A stretch of 64,000 nucleotides of DNA from Kribbella aluminosa. Lineage in GTDB: Bacteria; Actinomycetota; Actinomycetes; Propionibacteriales; Kribbellaceae. The DNA is taken from NCBI RefSeq assembly GCF_017876295.1, contig NZ_JAGINT010000001.1:1-64000 (forward strand), written 5' to 3'. This document shows positions 17,866 through 25,758 of the stretch, one piece after another. A model generated the notes under the pieces. That model saw nothing but the letters and a program-made list of their open reading frames with translations, had not been told where the DNA came from and did no database searches. A program made the position numbers and the translations under genes. Within the stretch, counting starts at the first letter, position 1. Every line of letters starts with the position of its first letter.

Positions 17866-17971
17866 TCCGGCGGGCCTGCGCCGCTTGTCCTGTCCGGATG
17901 GAACTCCTCACCGCCCGGACGGCTTTTCTGGTGGATTCGTCACCCGCCCGGCGCAGGGCCCCGCCCCGTAC

Positions 17972-18037
17972 TGGAGTCCTCAGCTCAGCTGCGCCGCAGG
18001 CGCGGCGAAGCGCTTCCCCGGGGAGCTGAGGACTCCA
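17972..18037. terminator. Long perfect hairpin before the tgm cluster
   Basis: TGGAGTCCTCAGCTC pairs perfectly with GAGCTGAGGACTCCA (15 bp) around a 36-base GC-rich loop that can fold further. It lies 107 bases after the resolvase-like gene and about 190 bases before tgmA, so it may end the small operon or attenuate entry into tgmABC. No T-run follows. Confidence 0.5.
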
Positions 18038-18230
18038 CTCCCTGCCCGGTGGGCGGGCGTAACGATCCCTGCATCTGCGCCCGCCCACCGCTCCACATCC
18101 ACCCCACCTCCCGTCTGCAGGCGGGGCCGACATCCCGGCTCGACACCCAACAGACGGCCGCACACGACGTCACCACAGGCCAGACTGACAGTGAGCATCA
18201 ACTCACCAGCCGTAGCCGAAGGAGAACTTG

Positions 18231-18503
18231 ATGAGTGATCCGAATCGCCAGGTCCAGCCATGGGGTATCGGCCGGATGGGCCTGTACCAGGCTGCTGACC
18301 CGCTGCCGTATGTGCGGGTCGAGCTGGACCCGGTGACCCAGACGGCCACGCGGTACGCCGTCGATGGCACCGTGATCGAGATGAAGCACGGCACCAGCAG
18401 GCCGGTGAGACAGCCCACCCAGACTCCCGGCCCTGATGGTGGCGACCCGAGGAAGCCGCCGGACCCGGACACCGACCAGATCACCGCCTACGAGCCCGAC
18501 TGA
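18231..18503 (+). CDS. tgmA: TgmA, precursor of an ATP-grasp-modified peptide (graspetide)
   Basis: This 90-residue precursor-like protein starts at ATG 18231 after AAGGAGAAC. It shows the family leader: QPWGIGRM near residues 9-16, VRVELDPVTQTATRYAVDG, then EMKHGTS near residue 51. The C-terminal part is hydrophilic with Thr, Asp and Glu (TQTPGPDGGD, DPDTDQITAYEPD), supplying hydroxyls and carboxylates for ester links. It lies 2 bases before the ATP-grasp gene. In fuscimiditide-type relatives the ATP-grasp enzyme forms side-chain esters and a methyltransferase then drives aspartimide formation. Here the ring pattern cannot be predicted with confidence. Confidence 0.85.
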   Translation: MSDPNRQVQPWGIGRMGLYQAADPLPYVRVELDPVTQTATRYAVDGTVIEMKHGTSRPVRQPTQTPGPDGGDPRKPPDPDTDQITAYEPD

Positions 18504-18505
18504 GC

Positions 18506-19483
18506 ATGCCCGGCGTTTCCCTTGCGGCGCGGCCGGTGCTGGTCGTCACGCATCTGGATGACGTGACCGCCGACCTGGTCGTTGCCCAGTTGCACGATCG
18601 AGCTGTACCGGTTGTCCGGCTCGACCCGGCCGACTGCCCCGACGAGATGGGCATGGATGCCTACCTGGATGGCTCCGGCCTGACGGGAACTGTCACAACG
18701 TCGAGCCGGGAACTGCGCCTGGACCAGGTGCGGGCGGTGTACTGGCGGCGCCCATCACCGTGGCGGGCCGCGGCAGGCCTCGAGGGCGAGTCGGCGGAGT
18801 GGGCCTTGGAGCAGACCCGGTGGGGACTGGGCGGGGTCCTGGCGTCGCTGCCCGGCGCGCTGTACGTGAACCATCCCTGGCGGATCCGCGACGCCGAAGC
18901 CAAGGTCGCCCAGCTCGCGACCGCCGGGGCATGCGGGTTCAACGTGCCGGCCACCGTGATCACCACCGATCCGGCCGTGGCGGCCAAGTTCATCGCCCGC
19001 CACGGCCCGATCGTCTACAAGCCACTGTGGAACACACCCTGGACCGGACCGGACGGCCGGGCCCGCACAGTGTGGGTCCGGCACGTCGAACCAGGCGAGC
19101 TGGACGACACCATCGGCACCTGCCCTCACCTGCTTCAGGCAGCCGTCGACAAGGTCGCCGACCTCCGCATCACCGCCGTCGGCCGGCAGCTGATCGCGGT
19201 CCGGATCGACGGCGCGGCAGGGCTGGACTGGCGCGAAAACTACGACCAGTTGCGCTACACCCAGATCGACACCCCACCCCAGATCGCCGCCGCGATCAGC
19301 GCATACCTCGAGCGTTTCGGGCTGACCTACGCTGCGTTCGACCTCGGCCTGGACCGGCACGGGGCAGTCTGGTGGTACGAGGCGAACGCCAACGGGCAAT
19401 GGGCGTTCTACGACGACCCGATCAACGACCAGATCGCACAAGCTCTGGCCGCCGTACTGGAGAAGGGGACAATCAGCCGGTGA
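18506..19483 (+). CDS. tgmB: TgmB, ATP-grasp peptide maturase
   Basis: This 325-residue ATP-grasp ligase of the MvdD/GRASP peptide class has an N-terminal pre-ATP-grasp region with VLVVTHLDDVTADLV and AVYWRRPSPW. The central ATP-binding part has PIVYKPLWNTPW, LLQAAVDKVADLRITAVG and YAAFDLGLDRHG. YEANANGQWAFYDDPIN is the C-terminal Mg/ATP signature. It would activate Asp/Glu side chains of TgmA and join them to Thr/Ser/Lys. It sits 2 bases after tgmA and overlaps tgmC by 4 bases. Confidence 0.9.
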   Translation: MPGVSLAARPVLVVTHLDDVTADLVVAQLHDRAVPVVRLDPADCPDEMGMDAYLDGSGLTGTVTTSSRELRLDQVRAVYWRRPSPWRAAAGLEGESAEWALEQTRWGLGGVLASLPGALYVNHPWRIRDAEAKVAQLATAGACGFNVPATVITTDPAVAAKFIARHGPIVYKPLWNTPWTGPDGRARTVWVRHVEPGELDDTIGTCPHLLQAAVDKVADLRITAVGRQLIAVRIDGAAGLDWRENYDQLRYTQIDTPPQIAAAISAYLERFGLTYAAFDLGLDRHGAVWWYEANANGQWAFYDDPINDQIAQALAAVLEKGTISR

Positions 19484-20685
19484 GCACCACCCCGCACCTC
19501 GACGCGACAGGCAGCCAGTTGCGCCGCGAGCTCGCCGACGACCTGGAAGCCCGCGGCGCACTACACAGCCCAGCCTGGCGGGCCGCGGTCGAGACCGTGC
19601 CGCGGGAAGCGTTCCTCGGCGAACGGGTCTACCAGCGCATCGACGGACCCGGCCCGACCCAGTGGCGGCCCCGCACCCCAGACACCATGCGCCCGGACCA
19701 GTGGCTGACGCTGGCCTACCGCGACGAAACCCTCGTCACCCAGCTCGACCACACCGACACCCCGAACGCCCCCGCCACCGGCATAGACGGCGTACCGGTT
19801 CCCGGGGAACCGACCTCGTCGTCCACGCTCCCGAGTGTTGTCGTGCGGATGCTGGAGGACCTGCAGATCGACGACGGCGCCCGGGTGCTGGAGATCGGCA
19901 CCGGCACCGGCTACTCCACCGCGCTGATGTGCGAGCGGCTCGGCTCGGGGAACGTCACCTCGATCGAGGTCGATCCCGGCATCGCAGGCCGTGCCCGCCA
20001 ATCCCTGGCCACCGCCGGGTACACCCCGACGTTGATCTGCGGCGACGGCCTGGCCGGCGACCCCACCGGCGCCCTGTACGACGCGGTGATCGCGACATGT
20101 TCTGTCCGGTCGTTCCCGGCCCCGTGGATGGACCAGGTCCGGATCGGCGGGACCGTGCTGGCCACCTTGTCAGGATGGCTGCTCGGATCCGCGCTGGCCC
20201 GGATCCACATCACCGGACCCAACACCGGCCAAGGCCGTATCCTGCCCGGCTTCACCCAGTTCATGCCCGCCCGGCCACACGCCGCCCCACCGCTGCACCA
20301 CCTGCCCAGCCCCGACGGGTACACCGAACGCGATACGCCATTGGGGCCCGACCGGCTGACCGATCCGACCGGGCGATTCCTCGCACAACTTGCCGCACCT
20401 GCCGCGCAGTACCTGCCGCCCTACACTGATGCCGAGATCGCGATGCACCTGCTATACGACCGAGCCGCCAATGCATGGGCCCGGCTCTACCAAACCCCCA
20501 CCGGTACATGGAAAGTACGCCAGGCTGGCCCCGTCAACCTGTGGGACGACATCGAATCCAGTTGGACCGCCTGGATCCAAGCAGGCCGTCCCGCCCATCA
20601 CGAACTGACCATCGACATCACCCCTGCCAGCCAGACAGTCACCCTGCCCACACCACACGGCCAACGGACCTGGCGACTGCCCTGA
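19480..20685 (+). CDS. tgmC: TgmC, PIMT-like methyltransferase of graspetide cluster
   Basis: This 401-residue protein has the protein-L-isoaspartate methyltransferase fold. Residues about 1-40 resemble the PIMT start (AWRAAVETVPREAFL). SAM motif I is VLEIGTGTGYSTAL near 130, with SIEVDP after it and ATCSVRSFPAPWMDQV further on. A C-terminal extension of about 170 residues beyond PIMT is usual for this subfamily. GTG start overlaps the tgmB stop. Related enzymes methylate an Asp in the cyclised peptide, leading to aspartimide. Confidence 0.88.
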   Translation: MSTTPHLDATGSQLRRELADDLEARGALHSPAWRAAVETVPREAFLGERVYQRIDGPGPTQWRPRTPDTMRPDQWLTLAYRDETLVTQLDHTDTPNAPATGIDGVPVPGEPTSSSTLPSVVVRMLEDLQIDDGARVLEIGTGTGYSTALMCERLGSGNVTSIEVDPGIAGRARQSLATAGYTPTLICGDGLAGDPTGALYDAVIATCSVRSFPAPWMDQVRIGGTVLATLSGWLLGSALARIHITGPNTGQGRILPGFTQFMPARPHAAPPLHHLPSPDGYTERDTPLGPDRLTDPTGRFLAQLAAPAAQYLPPYTDAEIAMHLLYDRAANAWARLYQTPTGTWKVRQAGPVNLWDDIESSWTAWIQAGRPAHHELTIDITPASQTVTLPTPHGQRTWRLP

Positions 20686-20739
20686 CAGGGTCCCCTCATG
20701 CCTGAGAGGCGCGATGAAGGGCGCGTTGCAGCGGGTCGA

Positions 20740-20979
20740 GGACGGTCAGCCGGATCGCCCTTCACGCCGGCCTTTCGCGGGCCGATCACATCGCTGAGGA
20801 GCACATCATCGGAGCCCTCGAAGCTGTCCGGCTGTTCAGCGAGCGCGAGGACCTGCACCGCTTCTACCCATCGGTGCAGAACTACCGGGACAACGCCTCC
20901 AAGCAGTGGGTGACCCACCTGCACCCGTTGCAGGTGGTCCTGTTCCACCGGGGCCAAGTGGGCCACCCAGCCACGGAAG
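20740..20979 (+). pseudogene. Unrecognised coding remnant before the integrase
   Basis: One plus frame here reads IALHAGLSRADHIAEEHIIG, ALEAVRLFSEREDLHRFYPS and WVTHLHPLQVVLFHRGQVGH, which has protein-like composition. It has no good start, and it runs out of frame into the integrase region. It may be the decayed N-terminal part of the recombinase or of a lost upstream gene. Confidence 0.3.
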
Positions 20980-22380
20980 TTGATGCCATCGTGGAAGCCG
21001 CCGATGGTACTGCCGCCGCGGATGCTGGCTGTCGCCCAGAAGTGGCTGGCGGCCCGCAAACTGACCGACGCCCCGTCGACAGTGGACAAGCTGGAACTCG
21101 CGGTGCGCGTGTTCGGCAACTGGCTCGGCGAGAACCACCCCGAGATCACCACCTTCGCCGACGTCACACGGGATCACTGCCTCGGCTGGATCGCCCACAT
21201 CGCCGAAGCGCCGACCGAGAGGACCGGCAAACCGCTCGGCGTGATGTCGCGGATCCAGCGGATCTCCGGCCTCTCCCAGTTCTTCCGGGACACCGCGATC
21301 TGGCAGTACGCCGATATGCCCGGCTACACCCTCATCGGCGCGGGCGACGCACCCAAGTTCCCCCAGAAGGTGCCCCGGTTCATCCCCGACCACGAGCTCG
21401 ACAAGTTGATGCCGGCTATCGAGGCCATCGCCTGCCCGTTTCAACGTGCCGCACTGCTGGTGGCTCGCTGGTCCGGGGCCCGCCGCTCCGAGATCCAGCG
21501 CCTCCCCATCGACTGCCTGGACCGCTACCCCGACGGGACTTCACGGCTGCGATTGTCCGGTCGCAAGACCTACAAAGAGCGGGTCGTCCCACTGCACGAG
21601 GACGCCGCACAGGCCCTGCAGAAGGTCATTGACTTGCGCAAGAACGCTCCCGAGAGACCCTTTACCGACGAGCGCACCGGTGAGGAGATCCGCTACCTGT
21701 TCATGAGCCACGGCAAGCTGCTGTCGACCTACTACCTGTTCGAGACCTCGATCCAGGACGCGTGCAAGGCCGTCGGTCTGGTCCGCCCGGGCGGCCGAGA
21801 CGGCACTGGCCGCGGCACCGTCTCGGCCCACCGATTCCGCCACACCGTCGGCACCCAGCTCGCCGAACGCGGCGCGAAGCTGCACACCATCATGAAGGTG
21901 CTCGGGCACACTTCCGTGAGCATGGCACTCGTCTACGCGCAGGTCAGCGACCAGGAAGTACTGCGCGACTACCGCGCCGTCCTCGGGCCCGGAGCAACGA
22001 TCGCCGGCCCGGCCGCCGACGAACTACGCAACGGCGCGCTGCCGGACGCATCGGTCGATTGGCTCAAGATGAACTTCTTCAAGACCGAACTCGAACTCGG
22101 CCGATGCCTGCGACTGCCCGCCGAGGGGCCGTGCGAGTGCGACCTCTACCTGACCTGTGCCAAGTTCGTCACCACACCTGAGTACGCGCCACGGCTACGG
22201 GCACGTCGTCAGGTCGAGCAGACGCTCGCCCTGGACGCTGCCGATCGCGGCTGGGACCGCGAGGTCGAACGACACCGCTGCACCAGCCAGCGCATCGAAA
22301 AGCTGCTGGCCGACCTCAACGAGCCCTTCGACGACCCGAACGACACACCGGAGGATGATCAACTTGAACTGTCCACATAA
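20980..22380 (+). CDS. Tyrosine recombinase, Tn554 TnpA/TnpB-like, possibly N-truncated
   Basis: This 466-residue site-specific recombinase has catalytic residues at ARWSGARRSEIQ (Arg I), SAHRFRHTVGTQ (His-x-x-Arg), KVLGHTSVSM (His) and ALVYAQVS (Tyr). The N-terminal SAM-like domain is visible from APSTVDKLELAVRVFGNWLG. The C-terminus has a Cys cluster, GPCECDLYLTCAKFVTTPEY, typical of Tn554-type transposases. Related proteins are often 200 or more residues longer at the N-terminus, and the sequence before 20980 looks eroded, so it may be shortened. It lies between tgmC and a Tn3 remnant and could have moved this segment. Confidence 0.78.
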   Translation: MMPSWKPPMVLPPRMLAVAQKWLAARKLTDAPSTVDKLELAVRVFGNWLGENHPEITTFADVTRDHCLGWIAHIAEAPTERTGKPLGVMSRIQRISGLSQFFRDTAIWQYADMPGYTLIGAGDAPKFPQKVPRFIPDHELDKLMPAIEAIACPFQRAALLVARWSGARRSEIQRLPIDCLDRYPDGTSRLRLSGRKTYKERVVPLHEDAAQALQKVIDLRKNAPERPFTDERTGEEIRYLFMSHGKLLSTYYLFETSIQDACKAVGLVRPGGRDGTGRGTVSAHRFRHTVGTQLAERGAKLHTIMKVLGHTSVSMALVYAQVSDQEVLRDYRAVLGPGATIAGPAADELRNGALPDASVDWLKMNFFKTELELGRCLRLPAEGPCECDLYLTCAKFVTTPEYAPRLRARRQVEQTLALDAADRGWDREVERHRCTSQRIEKLLADLNEPFDDPNDTPEDDQLELST

Positions 22381-22388
22381 ATTCCGAC

Positions 22389-23122
22389 ATGGTCTTCGGC
22401 ATCTTCAAGATGCTCGGCTACCGCTTCTCCCCGCGCTTCAAGGACCTCGAAGACCAGCGGTTCTGGAAGGCCCAGATGCCCGGCGCCGAGGCGCAGGGCG
22501 GGTACGGGCCGCTGGAGGCGCTGGCCCGCAACAGGGTCAACGTGAAGAAGGTCCTCACGGCCTGGCCGGACATGCTGCACCTGGCCGGCTCCCTGGTCAC
22601 CAACCAGGCGCGCGCCTACGACCTGCTGCGGATGTTCGGCCGCGAGGGCCGCCCCACCCCGCTGGGTCAGGCGTTCGCCGAGTACGGGCGGATCGCCAAA
22701 ACGCTGCACCTGCTCGCCGTCGTCGACCCGGTCGACGACACCTACCGGCGCCAGCTGCACAAGCAGCTCACCGTTCAGGAGTCGCGCCACAAGCTCGCCC
22801 GCGACATCTGCCATGGCAAGAAGGGCACCATCCACCAGGCGTATCGGGACGGGATGGAAGACCAGCTCGGCTCGGCCTGGTCCTGAACGCCGTGGTGCTC
22901 TGGACGACCCGGTACATCGACGCCGCCGTCGCCCAGCTCCGCGCGGAGGGCCACGAGATCCGCGACGAGGACGTGGCCCGGCTTTCCCCGCTCAAGCACA
23001 AAAACCTCAACGTCCTGGGCCGCTACAGCTTCACCGCCACCCAGCCGGCGGGCGGCACCCTGCGCCCGCTGCGGGACCCGGACGCGGCCGAGCTCGACGA
23101 CGAGGACGGCGCGGAGGATTGA
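22389..23122 (+). pseudogene. tnpA: Tn3-family transposase, C-terminal part, frameshifted (copy B)
   Basis: The first frame (22389-22886) reads MVFGIFKMLGYRFSPRFKDL, RNRVNVKKVLTAWPDMLHLA, MFGREGRPTPLGQAFAEYGR and HKLARDICHGKKGTIHQAYR, the conserved catalytic region of actinobacterial Tn3 transposases. At about 22870 it shifts, and the other frame continues LGLVLNAVVLWTTRYIDAAV, LSPLKHKNLNVLGRYSFTAT and DPDAAELDDEDGAED to a stop at 23122. The N-terminal about 700 residues are absent. Both truncation and frameshift show it is dead. Confidence 0.88.
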
Positions 23123-23174
23123 CGGCGTCAGGAGGCCACCAGGGCGCCGATCAGCTTGTGGGCCGCCGCCTTGA

Positions 23175-23357
23175 TCAGCCGTTTCGCGGCCGTCGTCGTC
23201 CCAGTCGACGCCGGGGTGCCGGGCCAGTTCGGCACGGCTGGTCGACAGACCAGCCGCCCGCGGCGGCGGCCTCCTCGACGGTGACGGGGCGCCCGGCGGC
23301 AAGCCGAGGTGCAGGATCAGGTCGGGCAGTCCGAACTGGGGCTCGTACGAGCGTCAC
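23175..23357 (-). pseudogene. Organomercurial-lyase-like helical-domain fragment
   Basis: The minus frames read LAAGRPVTVEEAAAAGGWSV and, after a shift, RAELARHPGVDWDDDGRE, like the N-terminal helical domain of MerB-type proteins (GRPV...LA...G...V...L......D..GR). The fragment ends where homology to the Tn3 flank (copy A, 15710 on) begins. It lacks the catalytic domain. Assignment rests on a short pattern only. Confidence 0.35.
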
Positions 23358-23372
23358 GAGTCGTTGGGCTGG

Positions 23373-24743
23373 TTAGGTGCCGACCTCGCGGTGGACGCCG
23401 CCGGCGGCGGTGTTGACGCCTTCGGCGAGGGTGGGGTGGATGTGGATGGCGTCGGCGATGTCGGTGTAGCGGGCGCCGGTGTGCATGGCGATGACGGCTT
23501 CGTGGACGAGTTCGGCGGCGTGGGGTCCGGCGATGTGGCAGCCGAGGATCTTGTCGGTGGCGGCGTCGACGACGAACTTGACCAGGCCGCGGGTGTTGCC
23601 GATGGCGCGGGCGCGGACGACGCCGGTGAAGTCTTGCCGGCCGATGATCACGTTGTGGCCGGCGGCGCGGGCCTGGGGTTCGGTGAGGCCGACGGCGCCG
23701 ACTTCGGGGTCGAGGAACACGCCGTGCGGGACGACCCGGCCGGTGGTGCTGCGGGCCTGGCCGCGGTACACGGTGCGGTAGGCGACGTCGGCGTCGTGGC
23801 GGGCGGTGTGGGTGAACATCGGGCCGCCGCGAATGTCGCCGATCGCCCACACGTCCTCGGCTCCGGTGTGGAGGGTGTCGTCGACGGTGAGGAAGCCGTG
23901 TTGGCCGGGTTCGAGGCCGAGGTGTTCCAGGCCGAGGTTGTCGGTGTTGGGGGTGCGGCCGGTGGCGATCAGCAGGTGGCTGCCGGTGAGTTTCGTGCCG
24001 TCGTCGCAGTGGACGCGGACGTCGCCGGCCGTGCCTTCGACCGCGACGCAGGCGGTGCCGGTCAGGACATCGATCCCGTCGCCGGCGAAGCCGTCCGCGA
24101 CGGCCGCGGAGATGTCGGGGTCCTCGGCGGGCAGCAGCCGCTGCGCGCGCTGCACAACGGTGACGCGGGACCCGAAGCGGCGGAACATCTGGGCGAACTC
24201 GCAGCCGATGTACCCGCCGCCGATGACGATGAGGTGGTCGGGCAGGTCGCGCTGGTCCAGCAGTGTGCGCGAGGTCAGGTAGGGGACGGTGTCGAGGCCG
24301 TCGATCGCGGGGATGGCGGTCCGTAGCCCGGTGGCGAGGAAGATCCGGTCGGCCTCGAGGTCGGTGCCGTCGATCCGGAGCCGATGGGATCCGGTGAAGC
24401 GACCTTCCGCTGGGTAGAGGTCGACAGTCGCAGCGCGGTCGACCGTTCGGTAGGAGCCTGTGCGGATCGTGTTGACGATCTTGTCCTTGCGGTCGACGAC
24501 CGCGGCCAGGTCGACCTCGGGGTCACCGACCCGGACACCGAACTCGCCGGCCTGGCGGATCCGGCTGGCGAGTTCTGCGGACGCGATCATAGTCTTGGTG
24601 GGGATGCAGCCCCGGTTCAGGCAGGTGCCGCCGAGTTTCTCTTTCTCGACGAACGCGACCCGGCCGTGCCGTCCGGCGCGTAGCGCGAGCGGCAGCCCGG
24701 ACATGCCGCCACCGAGTACCAACGTGTCGTATCGCTCCACCAT
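23373..24743 (-). CDS. FAD-dependent disulfide oxidoreductase, MerA-like without C-terminal CC
   Basis: This 456-residue protein of the class I pyridine nucleotide-disulfide reductase family has the FAD motif VLGGGMSGLPLALRAGRHG and redox pair GGTCLNRGCIPTKTM near residues 39-51. The NAD(P)H motif is IVIGGGYIGCEFAQMF, followed by VWAIGDIRGGP and the dimer-domain IHIHPTLAEGV. Unlike true MerA it lacks an NmerA domain and has no Cys at the C-terminus (ends HREVGT), so Hg(II) reduction by the usual route is not expected. Mycothione/mycothiol-type or dihydrolipoyl activity is possible. It is last in an operon with the Cys-less MerR and collapsed merB. A degraded homologous fragment lies at 54603-54900. 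Confidence 0.85.
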   Translation of the reverse strand: MVERYDTLVLGGGMSGLPLALRAGRHGRVAFVEKEKLGGTCLNRGCIPTKTMIASAELASRIRQAGEFGVRVGDPEVDLAAVVDRKDKIVNTIRTGSYRTVDRAATVDLYPAEGRFTGSHRLRIDGTDLEADRIFLATGLRTAIPAIDGLDTVPYLTSRTLLDQRDLPDHLIVIGGGYIGCEFAQMFRRFGSRVTVVQRAQRLLPAEDPDISAAVADGFAGDGIDVLTGTACVAVEGTAGDVRVHCDDGTKLTGSHLLIATGRTPNTDNLGLEHLGLEPGQHGFLTVDDTLHTGAEDVWAIGDIRGGPMFTHTARHDADVAYRTVYRGQARSTTGRVVPHGVFLDPEVGAVGLTEPQARAAGHNVIIGRQDFTGVVRARAIGNTRGLVKFVVDAATDKILGCHIAGPHAAELVHEAVIAMHTGARYTDIADAIHIHPTLAEGVNTAAGGVHREVGT

Positions 24744-24796
24744 TGTTCGTTCGACCTTCCTGGATGTGCTGGGTTCCTGGTTGTGGCGGGCGGCTG

Positions 24797-24919
24797 TCAG
24801 GCGGCGGGGAGGTGTTGCGCGAGCAGCCGGTGCGGATGGGGAGGTGCGGGTGTGTTGGTCCAGGCCTGCGCGGCGGCCAGGTTCGGGCGGTCCGGGACGT
24901 GCAGGGGTTCGAGCTTCAT
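24797..24919 (-). pseudogene. merB: merB reduced to 40 codons by internal deletion
   Basis: The frame starts MKLEPLHVPDRPNL, matching the first 14 residues of the fused MerB at 8409 (MKLEVLHVRDCPNL). It jumps straight to AAAQAWTNTPAPP, matching that protein's region after the second catalytic Cys (SAAQAWTSSHPG). About 240 codons, including all catalytic residues, are missing, and the frame stays open to a stop at 24797. The ATG overlaps the MerR stop just as in the intact merR-merB pair. It may survive as a 40-residue peptide or only as spacer. Confidence 0.8.
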
Positions 24920-25320
24920 CGGGTCGTCTCCGGGTGGTCGGTCGCTGTGAGCAGGGTGTGGCTGCGGTCGGTGTGGGGCAGGCGGTCGGTTGCGGCCAGG
25001 TCGGTGAGCCAGTCGTGTATGAGTTGCAGGTCGCGGATCCGGTGTTCCAGGTCGGCGCGGCGGTGTTCGGCCAGCGCGCGGGCCTGGTCGCTGTTGTCCG
25101 GGCCACCGCTGTTGAGGTGCAGCAGCTCTTCCACCTCGGCCAGGGTGAAGCCGAGCTCCCGGGCGCGTTTGATGAACCGCAACAGCTCCACCGCGCCGGC
25201 CGGGTAGTCGCGGTAACCGCCCGGTGTCCGCGGCGGTCTGGTCAACAGCCCGCGGCGCTCGTAGTAGCGCAATGTCTCGGTGTTCACCCCGGTCTTGCCG
25301 GCCAGCTCGCTGGTTCGCAT
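24916..25320 (-). CDS. MerR paralog lacking all mercury-binding cysteines
   Basis: This 134-residue MerR protein is nearly identical in layout to the one at 8005: MRTSELAGKTGVNTETLRYY, GGYRDYP, and the same coiled-coil region. The three Hg ligands are replaced: GGPDNSDQ for GGPEACDG, AATDRLP for VATCDLP, and RSHTLL for RSCALL. No cysteine remains in the protein. The DNA-binding half is conserved, and the promoter upstream still has the MerR form. It can probably bind DNA but not sense Hg(II) by thiolates, so it could be a constitutive repressor/activator or sense something else. Confidence 0.88.
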   Translation of the reverse strand: MRTSELAGKTGVNTETLRYYERRGLLTRPPRTPGGYRDYPAGAVELLRFIKRARELGFTLAEVEELLHLNSGGPDNSDQARALAEHRRADLEHRIRDLQLIHDWLTDLAATDRLPHTDRSHTLLTATDHPETTR

Positions 25321-25360
25321 GCCCTCATCGTCAACCCTGGCCCTGGCTCCAGAGTCAAGT
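25321..25360 (-). promoter_or_regulatory. MerR-type promoter of the Cys-less merR operon
   Basis: On the minus strand TTGACT (25353-25358) is followed by CTGGAGCCAGGGCCAGGG as spacer with arms CTCTGG and CCAGGG. The sequence closely follows the promoter at 7967 (TTGACTCTG...CCAGGGTTGA). The operator is therefore kept although the sensor residues are lost. Confidence 0.55.
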
Positions 25361-25400
25361 CCAGGCTCGGATCGACCCTGCTCCACCATCAACTGGCTCC

Positions 25401-25758
25401 TCATCGTGCTCTTCGGTTTCCCGAATCCACCTGCTGCCGCCAGTGCGTGCCGCGTCCGCCGCCGGGCGTGGGCTGTCGGGGCCGTTCAGGTGATGCCGGA
25501 CAGCGTCGGGCGGTGCGCTGGTAGAGGAGCCACGCGGTGGTGAACAGCACCGCCGTCGCGGTGAAGAACGGCCACACCGCTGGGCCGTCGACGGCGGCTC
25601 CGTCGGTGGCGGCGGTCAGTGCCGGGGCGGCGCAGCACATGCCGATCATGGTCAGCCCGGTGCCGAGCAGGGCCGGCCAGGCCGCCGAGCCCGGCGAGGA
25701 CGGCCGCCAGCAGCCGGCCGAGGATGCGCCGGGCGCGGGGCATCGGGGCGGGTGTCAT
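25401..25758 (-). pseudogene. Small membrane protein with CC motif, frameshifted
   Basis: Start ATG 25758 overlaps the upstream stop (ATGA). The first frame gives ARRILGRLLAAVLAGLGGLA, then goes off. The neighbouring frame supplies LLGTGLTMIGMCCAAPALTA and AVWPFFTATAVLFTTAWLLY to a stop at 25401. One indel near 25680 explains it. The GMCCAAP motif in a membrane segment resembles MerT-like and other Hg-handling membrane proteins, and it closes the minus mer operon. Restored length would be about 118 residues. Confidence 0.55.

Noticed and set aside
18760..19479. N-terminal extension of the tgmC frame
   Set aside because: It overlaps tgmB entirely. The PIMT-like domain begins after the GTG at 19480, which overlaps the tgmB stop.
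23373..24743. Calling the flavoenzyme a true mercuric reductase
   Set aside because: It has the redox Cys pair common to the family but lacks the C-terminal CC and NmerA domain that MerA needs, and the gene at 28949 has the true signature.
24460..25524. Long plus-strand frame across the Cys-less merR and the flavoenzyme
   Set aside because: It is antisense to two genes with clear motifs, and its protein has low-complexity Arg/Ser/Cys composition.
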